Assembly (NCBI GenBank): GCA_016196035.1
Contig: JACPYM010000104.1
Location: forward strand, 1-64,000
Reading direction: 5' to 3'
DNA: 64,000 bases
Source: Acidobacteriota bacterium
Lineage (GTDB): Bacteria; Acidobacteriota; Blastocatellia; RBC074
The translations under genes were made by a program, and so were the position numbers. Shown one piece after another: positions 26,511 through 34,146 of the stretch. The notes beneath the pieces are model-generated. The model saw only the letters and a list, made by a program, of their open reading frames with translations. It was not told the DNA's origin and ran no database searches. How positions within the stretch are numbered: the first letter of the stretch is position 1; every line of letters begins with the position of its first letter.

Positions 26511-27416
26511 ATGCGTTTTACAACAAAACTGTCCCGGTTGCGCATCCCGCGCCGAGCTTTCCTGAACGGGCTTTCCGCCTTTCCACTGCTGGGCCTTGCG
26601 GCAAGTCCCGTGGTAGTGCAGTCGCAACCTGTTGCGACTCAGGAACCCAACCGCCACTTCGCCGAAGTCATCGGTTACAAAATCGAAGAGCACATCCGCA
26701 ACGCACAGTTCGCCATCCTCCCGCTCGGGAGCGTCGAATATCACGGCCCCAGCGGCCCGGCTTCGACTGACACGGTGCTGGCCAAAGGTCTTGCCGACCG
26801 GCTGGCGCCGAAATTCAAGGCGACAATTTTCCCGTGCATCGAGTTCACGCATAACCCGGCGCACACAGCGGCGTTTCGCGGCAGCGTGTCGGTGCGGCCT
26901 GAAGTGTTGACGATGTATTTCGAAGACGTGCTGCGCGGCATTTATCAAAACGGCTGCAAGAAAATCTTCGTGCTCAACGGGCACAGCGGCAACATCGCGC
27001 CGATGCGCGCGGCCATCTCACAGGTCGCGGGCGAGTTGAAAGGCTCCGACATTTTGCTGGCGAATTGGTGGGAGACGCTTTCGATTCCGCTGGTCGAAAG
27101 CTTGAACGTCTTTTCGCCGGGCAGCAATGGCGGGCGCGGGCACGGCGGGCCGTTGGAGATGTCATCCGCCGCTGTCTTTGCATCCAACAACGTCGAGGCT
27201 GGACGCGCGCCGGATTTGCCGCCGACGCCGCGGCCAGAGGACGGTACGCCGTATTACCACGAGAAGGCCGCGACCGAAGATTGGCCGGGCTATTCGGGCA
27301 AGCTCAGCGAAATCTCGCGGGCGCGCGGCGAAAAGCTGGTGGAGGCGGCCACCAAACGGCTGGAAGCGCTGATTGAACACTGGTTGAAAAATGAAAAGAA
27401 GGCTGGCAATTGGTAG
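26511..27416 (+). CDS. Creatininase family protein, exported (Tat-like signal)
   Basis: This 301-residue protein belongs to the creatininase/creatinine amidohydrolase family of binuclear metal amidohydrolases. The conserved LGSVEYHGP gives Glu and His ligands, then STDTVLAKG gives Asp, and VLNGHSGN and the later GGRGHGGPLEMS match the family pattern. The N-terminus (PRRAFLNGL, then a hydrophobic stretch) resembles a twin-arginine signal. True creatininases are cytoplasmic, so the substrate here may differ (other members hydrolyse formamides of pyrrolopyrimidines or glycopeptide precursors). A GGAG site precedes the ATG. It lies 92 bp before a TonB receptor gene. Confidence 0.86.
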   Translation: MRFTTKLSRLRIPRRAFLNGLSAFPLLGLAASPVVVQSQPVATQEPNRHFAEVIGYKIEEHIRNAQFAILPLGSVEYHGPSGPASTDTVLAKGLADRLAPKFKATIFPCIEFTHNPAHTAAFRGSVSVRPEVLTMYFEDVLRGIYQNGCKKIFVLNGHSGNIAPMRAAISQVAGELKGSDILLANWWETLSIPLVESLNVFSPGSNGGRGHGGPLEMSSAAVFASNNVEAGRAPDLPPTPRPEDGTPYYHEKAATEDWPGYSGKLSEISRARGEKLVEAATKRLEALIEHWLKNEKKAGNW

Positions 27417-27508
27417 CTACGGTTACGGTGCTGGCCGGGGTTTGTGGTAAAGTCCGGCCAACGTTTCACACACACATCAAACCCAACTATTCAGAAGGAG
27501 TGACAGGA

Positions 27509-30385
27509 ATGGACACCAAACACGACTCTCGTTGGTTCGCGCGCGCCCTGTATCTGGCGCTGGCGTTGTTTATCGCTGCCGCCGCGCAGCAAACATTCGC
27601 GCAATCAGCCGCCATTAACGGCCAGATCGAGGGCACGGTGACCGATCAAACAGGCAGCGCCGTCCCCAACGCCAAAGTCGTCATCGTCAGCAAAGACACG
27701 GGCTATACGCGCGCGCTGCAAACCGACAGCAGCGGTTTTTATCGCTTCGGCACCTTGCCGCTGGGCAATTACAGCGTGACCGTCGAAGCCACCGGCTTTG
27801 CCAAAGTCGAGCGCAGCAACATCGCTATCAACGCGGGCAGCATCGCCACCGTCAACGTGGCGCTGGGTGTCGCCAGCCTCAGCAACACCGTTGAAATTTC
27901 ATCCGCCGCGCCGGTCGTCGAACCGGGCCGCACCGACATCGGCTCGACCTTGTCGTCCAATGCCGTGCTCAATCTGCCGCTCGCTTCGCGCAACACTTAC
28001 AACTTCATCCTGGTGCAACCGAATGTCAGCGGCCATCCGCAAAACACCTTCGGCGTGCCGCGCAAGATCAACGCGAACGGCTTTACCGACCGCCTGAATT
28101 ACCAACTGGATGGCAGCAACAACACCCAGAGCGACCGCGCGGGCATCCGCCTGCTGCCCATCTCGAACACCTTCATCGGCGAGATTCAACAGGTCAACAA
28201 CGGCTTCGCGCCCGAATTCGGCAACACGACCGGCACCGTTTTTAACGCCATCACCAAATCGGGCACCAACGGTTATCACGGCGAAGGCGCGTATATCTTC
28301 CGCCGTCAAGACCTCAACGCGCGCCCATCGCTGTTGCGCGCGGGCCAGACCAAACCAAAAGGCTTTCTCGATTCTGAATATGTCAACGTCGGCGGGCCGG
28401 TGAAAAAAGACCGGCTGTTTTTCTTCTCGGCATTCGAGCACGTGTCGCACGATGTTTCGTCTTTGGTGACGGCCACGGCAGCGAATATCGCGCAGCTTGG
28501 TTTGTCAGCCGATTTCGGCGATCCGGTGCCGACGGTCGAGCGCCCGTATTTTTATCTCGGCAAAGTTGATTACCAGATTAACGAGAAACACCGGCTCTCG
28601 GTGCGTTACAACTACTTCCGTAATAGCCAGCCTTACAACGGCGGCGGCGGCACAACGCTCAAATCCGCTACGACACTGTTCAGCGACCGCGCCCACGCGG
28701 TTGGTGTGCAATTGATTTCGACGTTGACGGATCGCTCGTTGAATGAATTCCGCTTCAGTCTGCCGTTCCGCGATCAACTCAACACAACGTTTGAAGGATC
28801 AGGCAAAGGGCCGACCCTCACGATTTCAGGCATTGCCACCTTTGGCGGCCCCGCCAACGCGGGCGCGCGCTTCGTCGAGAAGACACCCGAATTCGCCGAC
28901 AACTTCACTTACAACGCGGGGACGCACAGTTGGAAGTTCGGCGGCTCGCTGCGCAATGTGCGCGACGACAATACGGCAGCGCCCTCGGCGACCTACACCT
29001 TCCCCAGCATTCCGGCTTATCAAGCGGCAGTCGCGGGCACGAACAAGAAAGGCTACACGACGTTTGCGCAAAACCTGGGCAATCTGACGTTGCATTACAC
29101 TTCGCTGTTTACCACGCTGTATGCGCAGGATGCGTGGAAGGCGCGTCCGAATCTGACGCTCAGTTACGGTGTGCGCTACGACTTCTACAAAATTCCCGCA
29201 GCGGCGAAAGACGCGCCCTACGAACCGTCGCGCGAATTTCGCTTGGACAAAAACAATTTTGCGCCGCGCTTGGGGCTAGCCTGGTCGCTGGGCAAGGATC
29301 AGAAGACCGTGATTCGCGCGAATGGCGGCATCTTTTATGACCAGCCGCAAACCGACGTCTATCGGCGCGCGATTATCGGCAACGGCAATCCGGTCTTTTT
29401 CAACGTCAGCACCGCGCCGACGACGGCCTTTGCGCCAAGCTTCCCGGACGTCTTCACCAGCGTGCCGACGGGTTTCTCGTTGCCGATTCAAACGATCATC
29501 GGTGTGTCGAAGGACTTCCGCACGTTTTATTCCTCCAACCTCAATCTGCAAATCAGCCGTGAACTGACGCCCAACTTCGGCCTCAGCGCGATCTATCTGC
29601 ACACCAAAGGCACGGGCATCCCCGTTTACCGCAACATCAATCTGGTGGCGACGGCGAACAAGCTGGCCGATGGCCGTCCGATCTTCGGCACGGGCCGCGT
29701 GGATACGCGCTTCAATAACATTTCGATTGCCGAAGCGGTGGGCAATTCCAACTACAATGGTTTGAATGTGACGCTCAACCGGCGGCTCTCGAAAGGCTAC
29801 GAATGGTTTCTCAGCTACACCTGGTCGCACGCGCTGGACGACGCGCCCGAACAGAACGTGCTGGACAGCGGCGGGAATCTGCCGCAAGACACGACCAACC
29901 GGCGCGCTGATTACGGCAATTCATTTAGTGACCGCCGCCACGTGCTGACCTTCGCCGGTTCGTTGCAACCGGAGTTTTCGATCAGCAACAAGGCGCTGTC
30001 TTATCTCGCCAACCACCATCAACTCTCGTTCATCCTGATGGCGCGCAGCGGCGATCCTTTCAATATGGGCAGCAACCGCGTGCTGAACGGCGACACCAAC
30101 GTGCCCGCCGCGCAGCAACGCCCGCTGTTCATCGGACGCAACACGCTGCGCGGGCCGAAGATTGCGCAACTCGACATGCGTTATGCGCGCAGCCTCTTTA
30201 AGTACGAGCAGTTCACCGTGGACTTCCTGGGCGAGTTCATCAATCTGCTCAATCACACCAACATCAACGGCCTGAACACGACGGCGACGGTGGATGCGAC
30301 AGGCGCCATCACGGCGCAACCGTCATTCGCGCCGTCGGCGTTGGATTCGCGCCAGATTCAATTGGGATTCCGTGTGCGCTTCTAA
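27509..30385 (+). CDS. TonB-dependent receptor with carboxypeptidase-regulatory-like domain
   Basis: This is a 958-residue outer-membrane protein. A signal peptide covers about residues 1-32 and ends at FAQS. Next comes a carboxypeptidase-regulatory-like domain (GTVTDQTGSAVPNAKVVIVSK, then SGFYRFGTLPLGNYSV). A plug-like segment follows (LDGSNNTQSD, GEIQQVNNGFAPEFGNTTG), and then a long beta-barrel. The last residues (LGFRVRF) end in Phe, the outer-membrane insertion signal. These OmpA/CarboxypepD-type receptors are highly expanded in Acidobacteria and their ligands are usually unknown. The ATG at 27509 follows AGAAGGAG. A strong terminator stands directly after the stop codon. Confidence 0.9.
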   Translation: MDTKHDSRWFARALYLALALFIAAAAQQTFAQSAAINGQIEGTVTDQTGSAVPNAKVVIVSKDTGYTRALQTDSSGFYRFGTLPLGNYSVTVEATGFAKVERSNIAINAGSIATVNVALGVASLSNTVEISSAAPVVEPGRTDIGSTLSSNAVLNLPLASRNTYNFILVQPNVSGHPQNTFGVPRKINANGFTDRLNYQLDGSNNTQSDRAGIRLLPISNTFIGEIQQVNNGFAPEFGNTTGTVFNAITKSGTNGYHGEGAYIFRRQDLNARPSLLRAGQTKPKGFLDSEYVNVGGPVKKDRLFFFSAFEHVSHDVSSLVTATAANIAQLGLSADFGDPVPTVERPYFYLGKVDYQINEKHRLSVRYNYFRNSQPYNGGGGTTLKSATTLFSDRAHAVGVQLISTLTDRSLNEFRFSLPFRDQLNTTFEGSGKGPTLTISGIATFGGPANAGARFVEKTPEFADNFTYNAGTHSWKFGGSLRNVRDDNTAAPSATYTFPSIPAYQAAVAGTNKKGYTTFAQNLGNLTLHYTSLFTTLYAQDAWKARPNLTLSYGVRYDFYKIPAAAKDAPYEPSREFRLDKNNFAPRLGLAWSLGKDQKTVIRANGGIFYDQPQTDVYRRAIIGNGNPVFFNVSTAPTTAFAPSFPDVFTSVPTGFSLPIQTIIGVSKDFRTFYSSNLNLQISRELTPNFGLSAIYLHTKGTGIPVYRNINLVATANKLADGRPIFGTGRVDTRFNNISIAEAVGNSNYNGLNVTLNRRLSKGYEWFLSYTWSHALDDAPEQNVLDSGGNLPQDTTNRRADYGNSFSDRRHVLTFAGSLQPEFSISNKALSYLANHHQLSFILMARSGDPFNMGSNRVLNGDTNVPAAQQRPLFIGRNTLRGPKIAQLDMRYARSLFKYEQFTVDFLGEFINLLNHTNINGLNTTATVDATGAITAQPSFAPSALDSRQIQLGFRVRF

Positions 30386-30388
30386 CTA

Positions 30389-30426
30389 AACAGCCGGGCA
30401 GACGTCTGGGTTGCCCGGCTGTTTTT
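30389..30426 (+). terminator. Intrinsic terminator after the TonB receptor gene
   Basis: A 12-bp perfect stem (30389-30400 with 30412-30423) closes an 11-base loop and is followed by a U-run. It is placed 4 bases after the stop codon, which isolates the receptor message from the next gene. Confidence 0.85.
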
Positions 30427-30450
30427 CTAGCCTATCTTTTTCCTGCTCAG

Positions 30451-30485
30451 GAATGGTGAATGATGAATTGAGAATGGTGAATGTA
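30451..30485. repeat. Left heptamer array of four-helix-bundle cassette
   Basis: Five tandem 7-base units of the GAATGNN type (GAATGGT, GAATGAT, GAATTGA, GAATGGT, GAATGTA) end exactly at the ATG of the four-helix-bundle gene. The complementary array lies just after its stop codon at 30856-30890. Confidence 0.85.
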
Positions 30486-30848
30486 ATGGCCGAGAAGAAA
30501 GACAATCCGGTGCTCGACAAATCGTTCAAGTTCGCGTTGCGCATTGTCAAACTCTACAAATACCTGACGGATGAAAAACGCGAGTTCGTCTTGAGCAAGT
30601 TTCTGTTGACCGCCGGCACGTTGATTGGCGCGCGGGTTGAAACATCGCAAGCAGCGGTTGATCGCAACGCGTTTTCTTCCGAATTGAACATGGCTTTGCA
30701 GAAGGCCAAAGAGAGCGAGTATTGGCTCAAACTTCTACTGGCGGGTGAATTTCTCACGCAAGCCGAATATGACTCCATCTTTGCTGACGCTGATGAACTG
30801 GTCAGTTTGTTGACGAAGATTGTCAAAACTTCGCGGGGGCAGTCCTAA
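30486..30848 (+). CDS. Four-helix-bundle protein (S23/IVP family)
   Basis: This is a 120-residue, all-helical protein of the S23/23S rRNA intervening-sequence family. Typical features are FKFALRIVKLYKYL near the start, the later GTLIGARVETSQAA, LNMALQKAKESEYWLKLL and a C-terminal helix DADELVSLLTKIVKTSRGQ. Related proteins are encoded inside 23S rRNA intervening sequences and include Avd of diversity-generating retroelements; their activity is mostly unproven beyond nucleic-acid binding. The ATG at 30486 directly follows five heptamers, leaving no ribosome site; the in-frame GTG at 30477 or codons in the repeats could also start translation. The whole gene lies in an inverted-repeat cassette. 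Confidence 0.85.
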   Translation: MAEKKDNPVLDKSFKFALRIVKLYKYLTDEKREFVLSKFLLTAGTLIGARVETSQAAVDRNAFSSELNMALQKAKESEYWLKLLLAGEFLTQAEYDSIFADADELVSLLTKIVKTSRGQS

Positions 30849-30855
30849 ATCCGCC

Positions 30856-30890
30856 TTCATTCCCAATTCTTCATTCATCATTCTCAATTC
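30856..30890. repeat. Right heptamer array of four-helix-bundle cassette
   Basis: Five tandem 7-base units ending in ATTC (TTCATTC, CCAATTC, TTCATTC, ATCATTC, TCAATTC) are the inverted form of the left array's GAATNNN units. They start 7 bases after the stop codon and end 35 bases before the argH-like start. Confidence 0.85.
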
Positions 30891-30925
30891 TTTTGCAGCG
30901 AACCAGTTTTTTCAGTACCTATCCG

Positions 30926-32416
30926 ATGAGTTCCAAACAACCCGCACCGCAGTTCCCCGCCCCGATTTACGCCGAAACCGTTCTCAATCATCTGTTCACC
31001 GACGGTCAGCAATTCTTTTTTGAACACCTGCTGCACATCCATTACGCGCACTGCCTGATGCTCGCCAAACAGCGCATCCTCACGCGCGCCGAAGCCGCCG
31101 CAATCCTGCGCGGGTTGGACGCACTCGATCACAAGAAGATTCGCGCGGCCAAATATGACGGCACGGTCGAAGATTTGTACTTTTATGTCGAGCGCGAGTT
31201 GATCGAGGGCATCGGCGAAGAACTGGCGGGCAAGCTGCACACCGCGCGCAGCCGCAACGACATTGACATCACGCTGTACCGGATGAAGCTGCGCGGCGAT
31301 TTGCTCGAACTGATCGGAGCTTTGCTCGGCTTGCAAACCGAATTGATCAGCCTCGCGCGCCAACACACGCGCACCGTGATGCCCGCGCACACGCACACGC
31401 AACCCGCGCAACCGACGACGCTGGCGCATTATCTTTCCGCCGCCATCGAATTCATCGGGCGCGATCTGACGCGGCTGCAAGCGGCCTTTGTCACGGTCAA
31501 TCGCAATCCGCTGGGCGCGTGCGCCATCACGACGACGGGCTTTCCGATCAACCGCGACTTGACGGCGGAACTGCTGGGCTTTGAAGGGCTGGCTGAAAAT
31601 TCTTATGGCGCGGTCGCGGCGGTGGATTATCTATTGGAAGCCGTCGCCGCGTTGGCCGTCAACGCGCTGAACCTGGGCAAGTTTACGCAGGATTTGTTGC
31701 TGTGGGCGACGCAGGAGTTTTCCTTCCTGACGCTGAATGACGCCTACGTGCAAACCAGTTCGATCATGCCGCAGAAACGTAATCCGGTGGCGTTGGAGCA
31801 TGTGCGCATCCTGCTCAGCCGCGCGGCCAGTCAGGCCCAAGCCGTGATGACCTGCACGCACAACACGCCGTTTGGCGACATCAATGATTCGGAAGACCCA
31901 CTGCAACCGCTCGTGCATCGCAGCTTTGCCGATGCCAAACGTGCGGTGAAACTGTTGGCGGGCGCAATCGGCGCATTGGAAATTGACGTCGCGGGGTTGC
32001 GGCAGAAAGCCGCCGAGAGTTTTTTGACGATGACCGAGTTGGCCGACACGTTGGTACGCGCTGAAGGGCTGGGTTTCAAACAGGCGCATCGCCTGACCGC
32101 GCAAACGGCCAAACGCTTGCCCAATCATCGAGCACCGCACACGCTGATCGTCGAGACCTTGCAAGCTGTCGCGCTTGAACTGCTGGGCCGTGCGTTGAAA
32201 ACGGCTCCGGCAAAGTTGCTGGAAGCGCTCTCACCGGAAGGCTTCGTCAACATCCGCACGGTCAGCGGCGGCCCGGCGCCCTCGACCGTGACGGAATTTC
32301 TCGACCGGCAAACCCAAACTCATCAGCAAGTGCAACGCTGGCTGAACGGCCAACAAAAGAGCCTGCGCGCACTTCCCCTCAAACTGGCACGCGCCAAAAA
32401 AAGTTTCTTGCTGTAA
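30926..32416 (+). CDS. Argininosuccinate lyase homologue
   Basis: This 496-residue protein belongs to the fumarase/aspartase/ArgH superfamily. The family signature is SSIMPQKRNPVALEH, containing the mobile catalytic loop (SSxMPxKxN). Other conserved segments are GKLHTARSRNDID, which binds substrate, and THTQPAQPTTLAHY, with the catalytic His. The C-terminal domain is also present. ArgH splits argininosuccinate to arginine and fumarate. No other arginine genes are in the window, and the protein is about 35 residues longer than typical ArgH, so a paralogue acting on another adduct is possible. The ATG at 30926 lacks a strong ribosome site. I leave the gene symbol blank for this reason. Confidence 0.82.
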   Translation: MSSKQPAPQFPAPIYAETVLNHLFTDGQQFFFEHLLHIHYAHCLMLAKQRILTRAEAAAILRGLDALDHKKIRAAKYDGTVEDLYFYVERELIEGIGEELAGKLHTARSRNDIDITLYRMKLRGDLLELIGALLGLQTELISLARQHTRTVMPAHTHTQPAQPTTLAHYLSAAIEFIGRDLTRLQAAFVTVNRNPLGACAITTTGFPINRDLTAELLGFEGLAENSYGAVAAVDYLLEAVAALAVNALNLGKFTQDLLLWATQEFSFLTLNDAYVQTSSIMPQKRNPVALEHVRILLSRAASQAQAVMTCTHNTPFGDINDSEDPLQPLVHRSFADAKRAVKLLAGAIGALEIDVAGLRQKAAESFLTMTELADTLVRAEGLGFKQAHRLTAQTAKRLPNHRAPHTLIVETLQAVALELLGRALKTAPAKLLEALSPEGFVNIRTVSGGPAPSTVTEFLDRQTQTHQQVQRWLNGQQKSLRALPLKLARAKKSFLL

Positions 32417-32433
32417 ATTTTTCAGTGGCGGCA

Positions 32434-32499
32434 GTTCAGAGTTCACGCTTCAGCGTGTAAGTGGCGGCCCGCTGCCACGCTGAAGCGTGAACTCTGAAC
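32434..32499. repeat. REPIN-like inverted repeat, family D
   Basis: The arms 32434-32457 and 32476-32499 are perfect 24-base inverted copies around an 18-base spacer. Each arm is a head GTTCAGAGTT and the hairpin CACGCTTCAGCGTG. A further half-copy follows directly (direct repeat of about 18 bases up to 32522). The element lies between the convergent argH-like and kinase genes. Confidence 0.85.
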
Positions 32500-32640
32500 A
32501 TTTGCGTGAACTCTGAACATTTGTTCCCTTTCCAGCCCTGAATTATTTACGGAAAGAAACGTTTTTGGCATAGCGAATTCAGGGCCATGTGCTGTCTGGC
32601 CAATGCTCATGACTGACGCTCTTTGGTTTGGAGACCGGAC

Positions 32641-33120
32641 TTATTGGTTGGCCTGAACGCGCTCAATGATCAAGCGCGCGGTTTGTTCCGGCGTCATTTG
32701 CGAATTATCAATGACCGTGCCGAGGTCCGGATTCGCGCCGTCAGTTTGGTAGTGATAGGCGATGCGGGAAACTTCCCATGCGCTCAGCACACGGCTGCCG
32801 CGTTGTTGTTGCGAGATGTCCAGCGGCGGACGCAGGGTGAAAAAATGGATGGGAACATCGAGTTGGCTCAGCAGCCAGATGTGATCTTCAGCCCGCAGCG
32901 GATAACTGAAGACAACATTCAAGCCGTATTTGAGAAACACCTTGGTCACCGCGACTGCGCTTTCCAGGTTGATGGGGATGCTTTCTTCCAACGGCATCCA
33001 GGCGATGAAATCGCGCAGCGAATCCACTTCGACGTGCGCGGTGCGCGGCAACAATTGGCAGATCATTTTCGAGGTCGTGGTCTTCCCCGCATTGATCGAA
33101 CCGTTCAAGACAATCAGCAT
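32641..33120 (-). CDS. P-loop kinase (chloramphenicol phosphotransferase/AAA_33-like)
   Basis: This is a 159-residue nucleotide-binding protein. Walker A is GSINAGKTT at about residues 7-15. A VEVDSLRDFI segment resembles the substrate Asp region of small-molecule kinases, and VVFSYPLRAEDHIWLL is the Walker-B-like strand. The short length fits the family of chloramphenicol phosphotransferase and uncharacterised nucleoside/antibiotic kinases. The substrate cannot be told. The gene is solitary, converging on the argH-like gene, with a GAGGAG sequence about 13 bases before the ATG. Confidence 0.72.
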   Translation of the reverse strand: MLIVLNGSINAGKTTTSKMICQLLPRTAHVEVDSLRDFIAWMPLEESIPINLESAVAVTKVFLKYGLNVVFSYPLRAEDHIWLLSQLDVPIHFFTLRPPLDISQQQRGSRVLSAWEVSRIAYHYQTDGANPDLGTVIDNSQMTPEQTARLIIERVQANQ

Positions 33121-33149
33121 GATTTGGTTTTTCGCTCCTCTAGATACCG

Positions 33150-34091
33150 CTATAGCTTGAAGGGCAATGTCTTTTCGACGCCGTCGCGCACGATCAACAG
33201 CGTGATCTCGGCAGCCTCGGCGCTGGCGCTGCGCAAGATGGGTTCACCGATGCGGCTCAACAGGCGTTGCAGTTCGGCCAGCGTAGTAAGCGGTTTGCCA
33301 TTCACCGCCAGCAAACAATCTCCCGCTTGCAATTTATTGCGTTCCGCCAAACTGGCGGGTTTGACTTCTGTGATCAGTAACCCAGCGCCAGTTTTGACTT
33401 TGAAAAATTGCGCCAGTTGCTCGCTCAAAGGCAGTACGCTCAGGCCCAGCGGCGGGCGGGCGGGCTGTCTCGACCTGCGGCAATCTTCGGTGCCGCTGGT
33501 GGCGCCGGCACTAATTTCCTTGTCTGTCCCCTCGCGCCGTTTCGCCGCTTCATTGGCATAATCCCCGGCGTCTTTCAAAAGCTTCCTGGCATCTTCTTCA
33601 TTCCCTTTTTGCCGGGCCTCTTCCGCCAGTTTACGCAACCGGTCGGCCTCGGCTTGCAGCAAATCCGCCTCGGCATACAGCTTCTGACAGGCATCCACCA
33701 GACCTTGCCGTTCGCCCAAAGTCACTTGCAGGCTAAGGGTCGCGCCGCCGCGCAAAATCGTGACGGGCAGCGCACTGCCGGGCGCGATTTCGCCCAGCAA
33801 TTTGTAGACGTGCGCGGCATTCTCGACCTCGGTTTTAGCAAAACTCAGCAGGATGTCATTGACGCGCAAACCCGCCTTGGCTGCCGGGCTGTCTTCGACC
33901 ACCTTTCCGACGATAGCGCCTTTGGCATCGGGCGCATCACCCAGGAAAACGCCCAGATAGGCGCGCACCTTCCCGCCATAGGCAGGCGTGACCGGAGTCC
34001 CGACCGCCGTCTGTGCGGCAACCAGAAGAGAAAAAAGACTGCTGAAAAATACGGCTGGCAAAAACAGCCCCGCCAACCTGATGTTTTGCAT
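33150..34091 (-). CDS. Exported protein with two PDZ domains
   Basis: This is a 313-residue protein with a signal peptide (core LAGLFLPAVFFSSLFSLLVAAQ). The first PDZ domain covers about residues 35-125 (AYLGVFLGDAP, then VEDSPAAKAGLRVNDILLSF). A charged helical linker of about 70 residues (LLQAEADRLRKLAEEARQK) is followed by a second PDZ domain at about 225-310 (ITEVKPASLAERNKLQAGDCLLAVNG). No protease catalytic triad is present, so it is not a complete DegP/HtrA enzyme; a periplasmic scaffold or substrate adaptor is more likely. The ATG at 34091 is preferred because the leader fits a signal peptide and GGAGGT is upstream. Confidence 0.8.
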   Translation of the reverse strand: MQNIRLAGLFLPAVFFSSLFSLLVAAQTAVGTPVTPAYGGKVRAYLGVFLGDAPDAKGAIVGKVVEDSPAAKAGLRVNDILLSFAKTEVENAAHVYKLLGEIAPGSALPVTILRGGATLSLQVTLGERQGLVDACQKLYAEADLLQAEADRLRKLAEEARQKGNEEDARKLLKDAGDYANEAAKRREGTDKEISAGATSGTEDCRRSRQPARPPLGLSVLPLSEQLAQFFKVKTGAGLLITEVKPASLAERNKLQAGDCLLAVNGKPLTTLAELQRLLSRIGEPILRSASAEAAEITLLIVRDGVEKTLPFKL

Positions 34092-34146
34092 AAACAAATT
34101 ACCTCCGCCTACACACGCCCAGCTTGTCACTGTCGTTCCCGCAAAA

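Noticed and set aside
30486-30848. Four-helix-bundle protein as Avd of a diversity-generating retroelement
   Set aside because: No reverse transcriptase, template repeat or variable repeat was found within the window.
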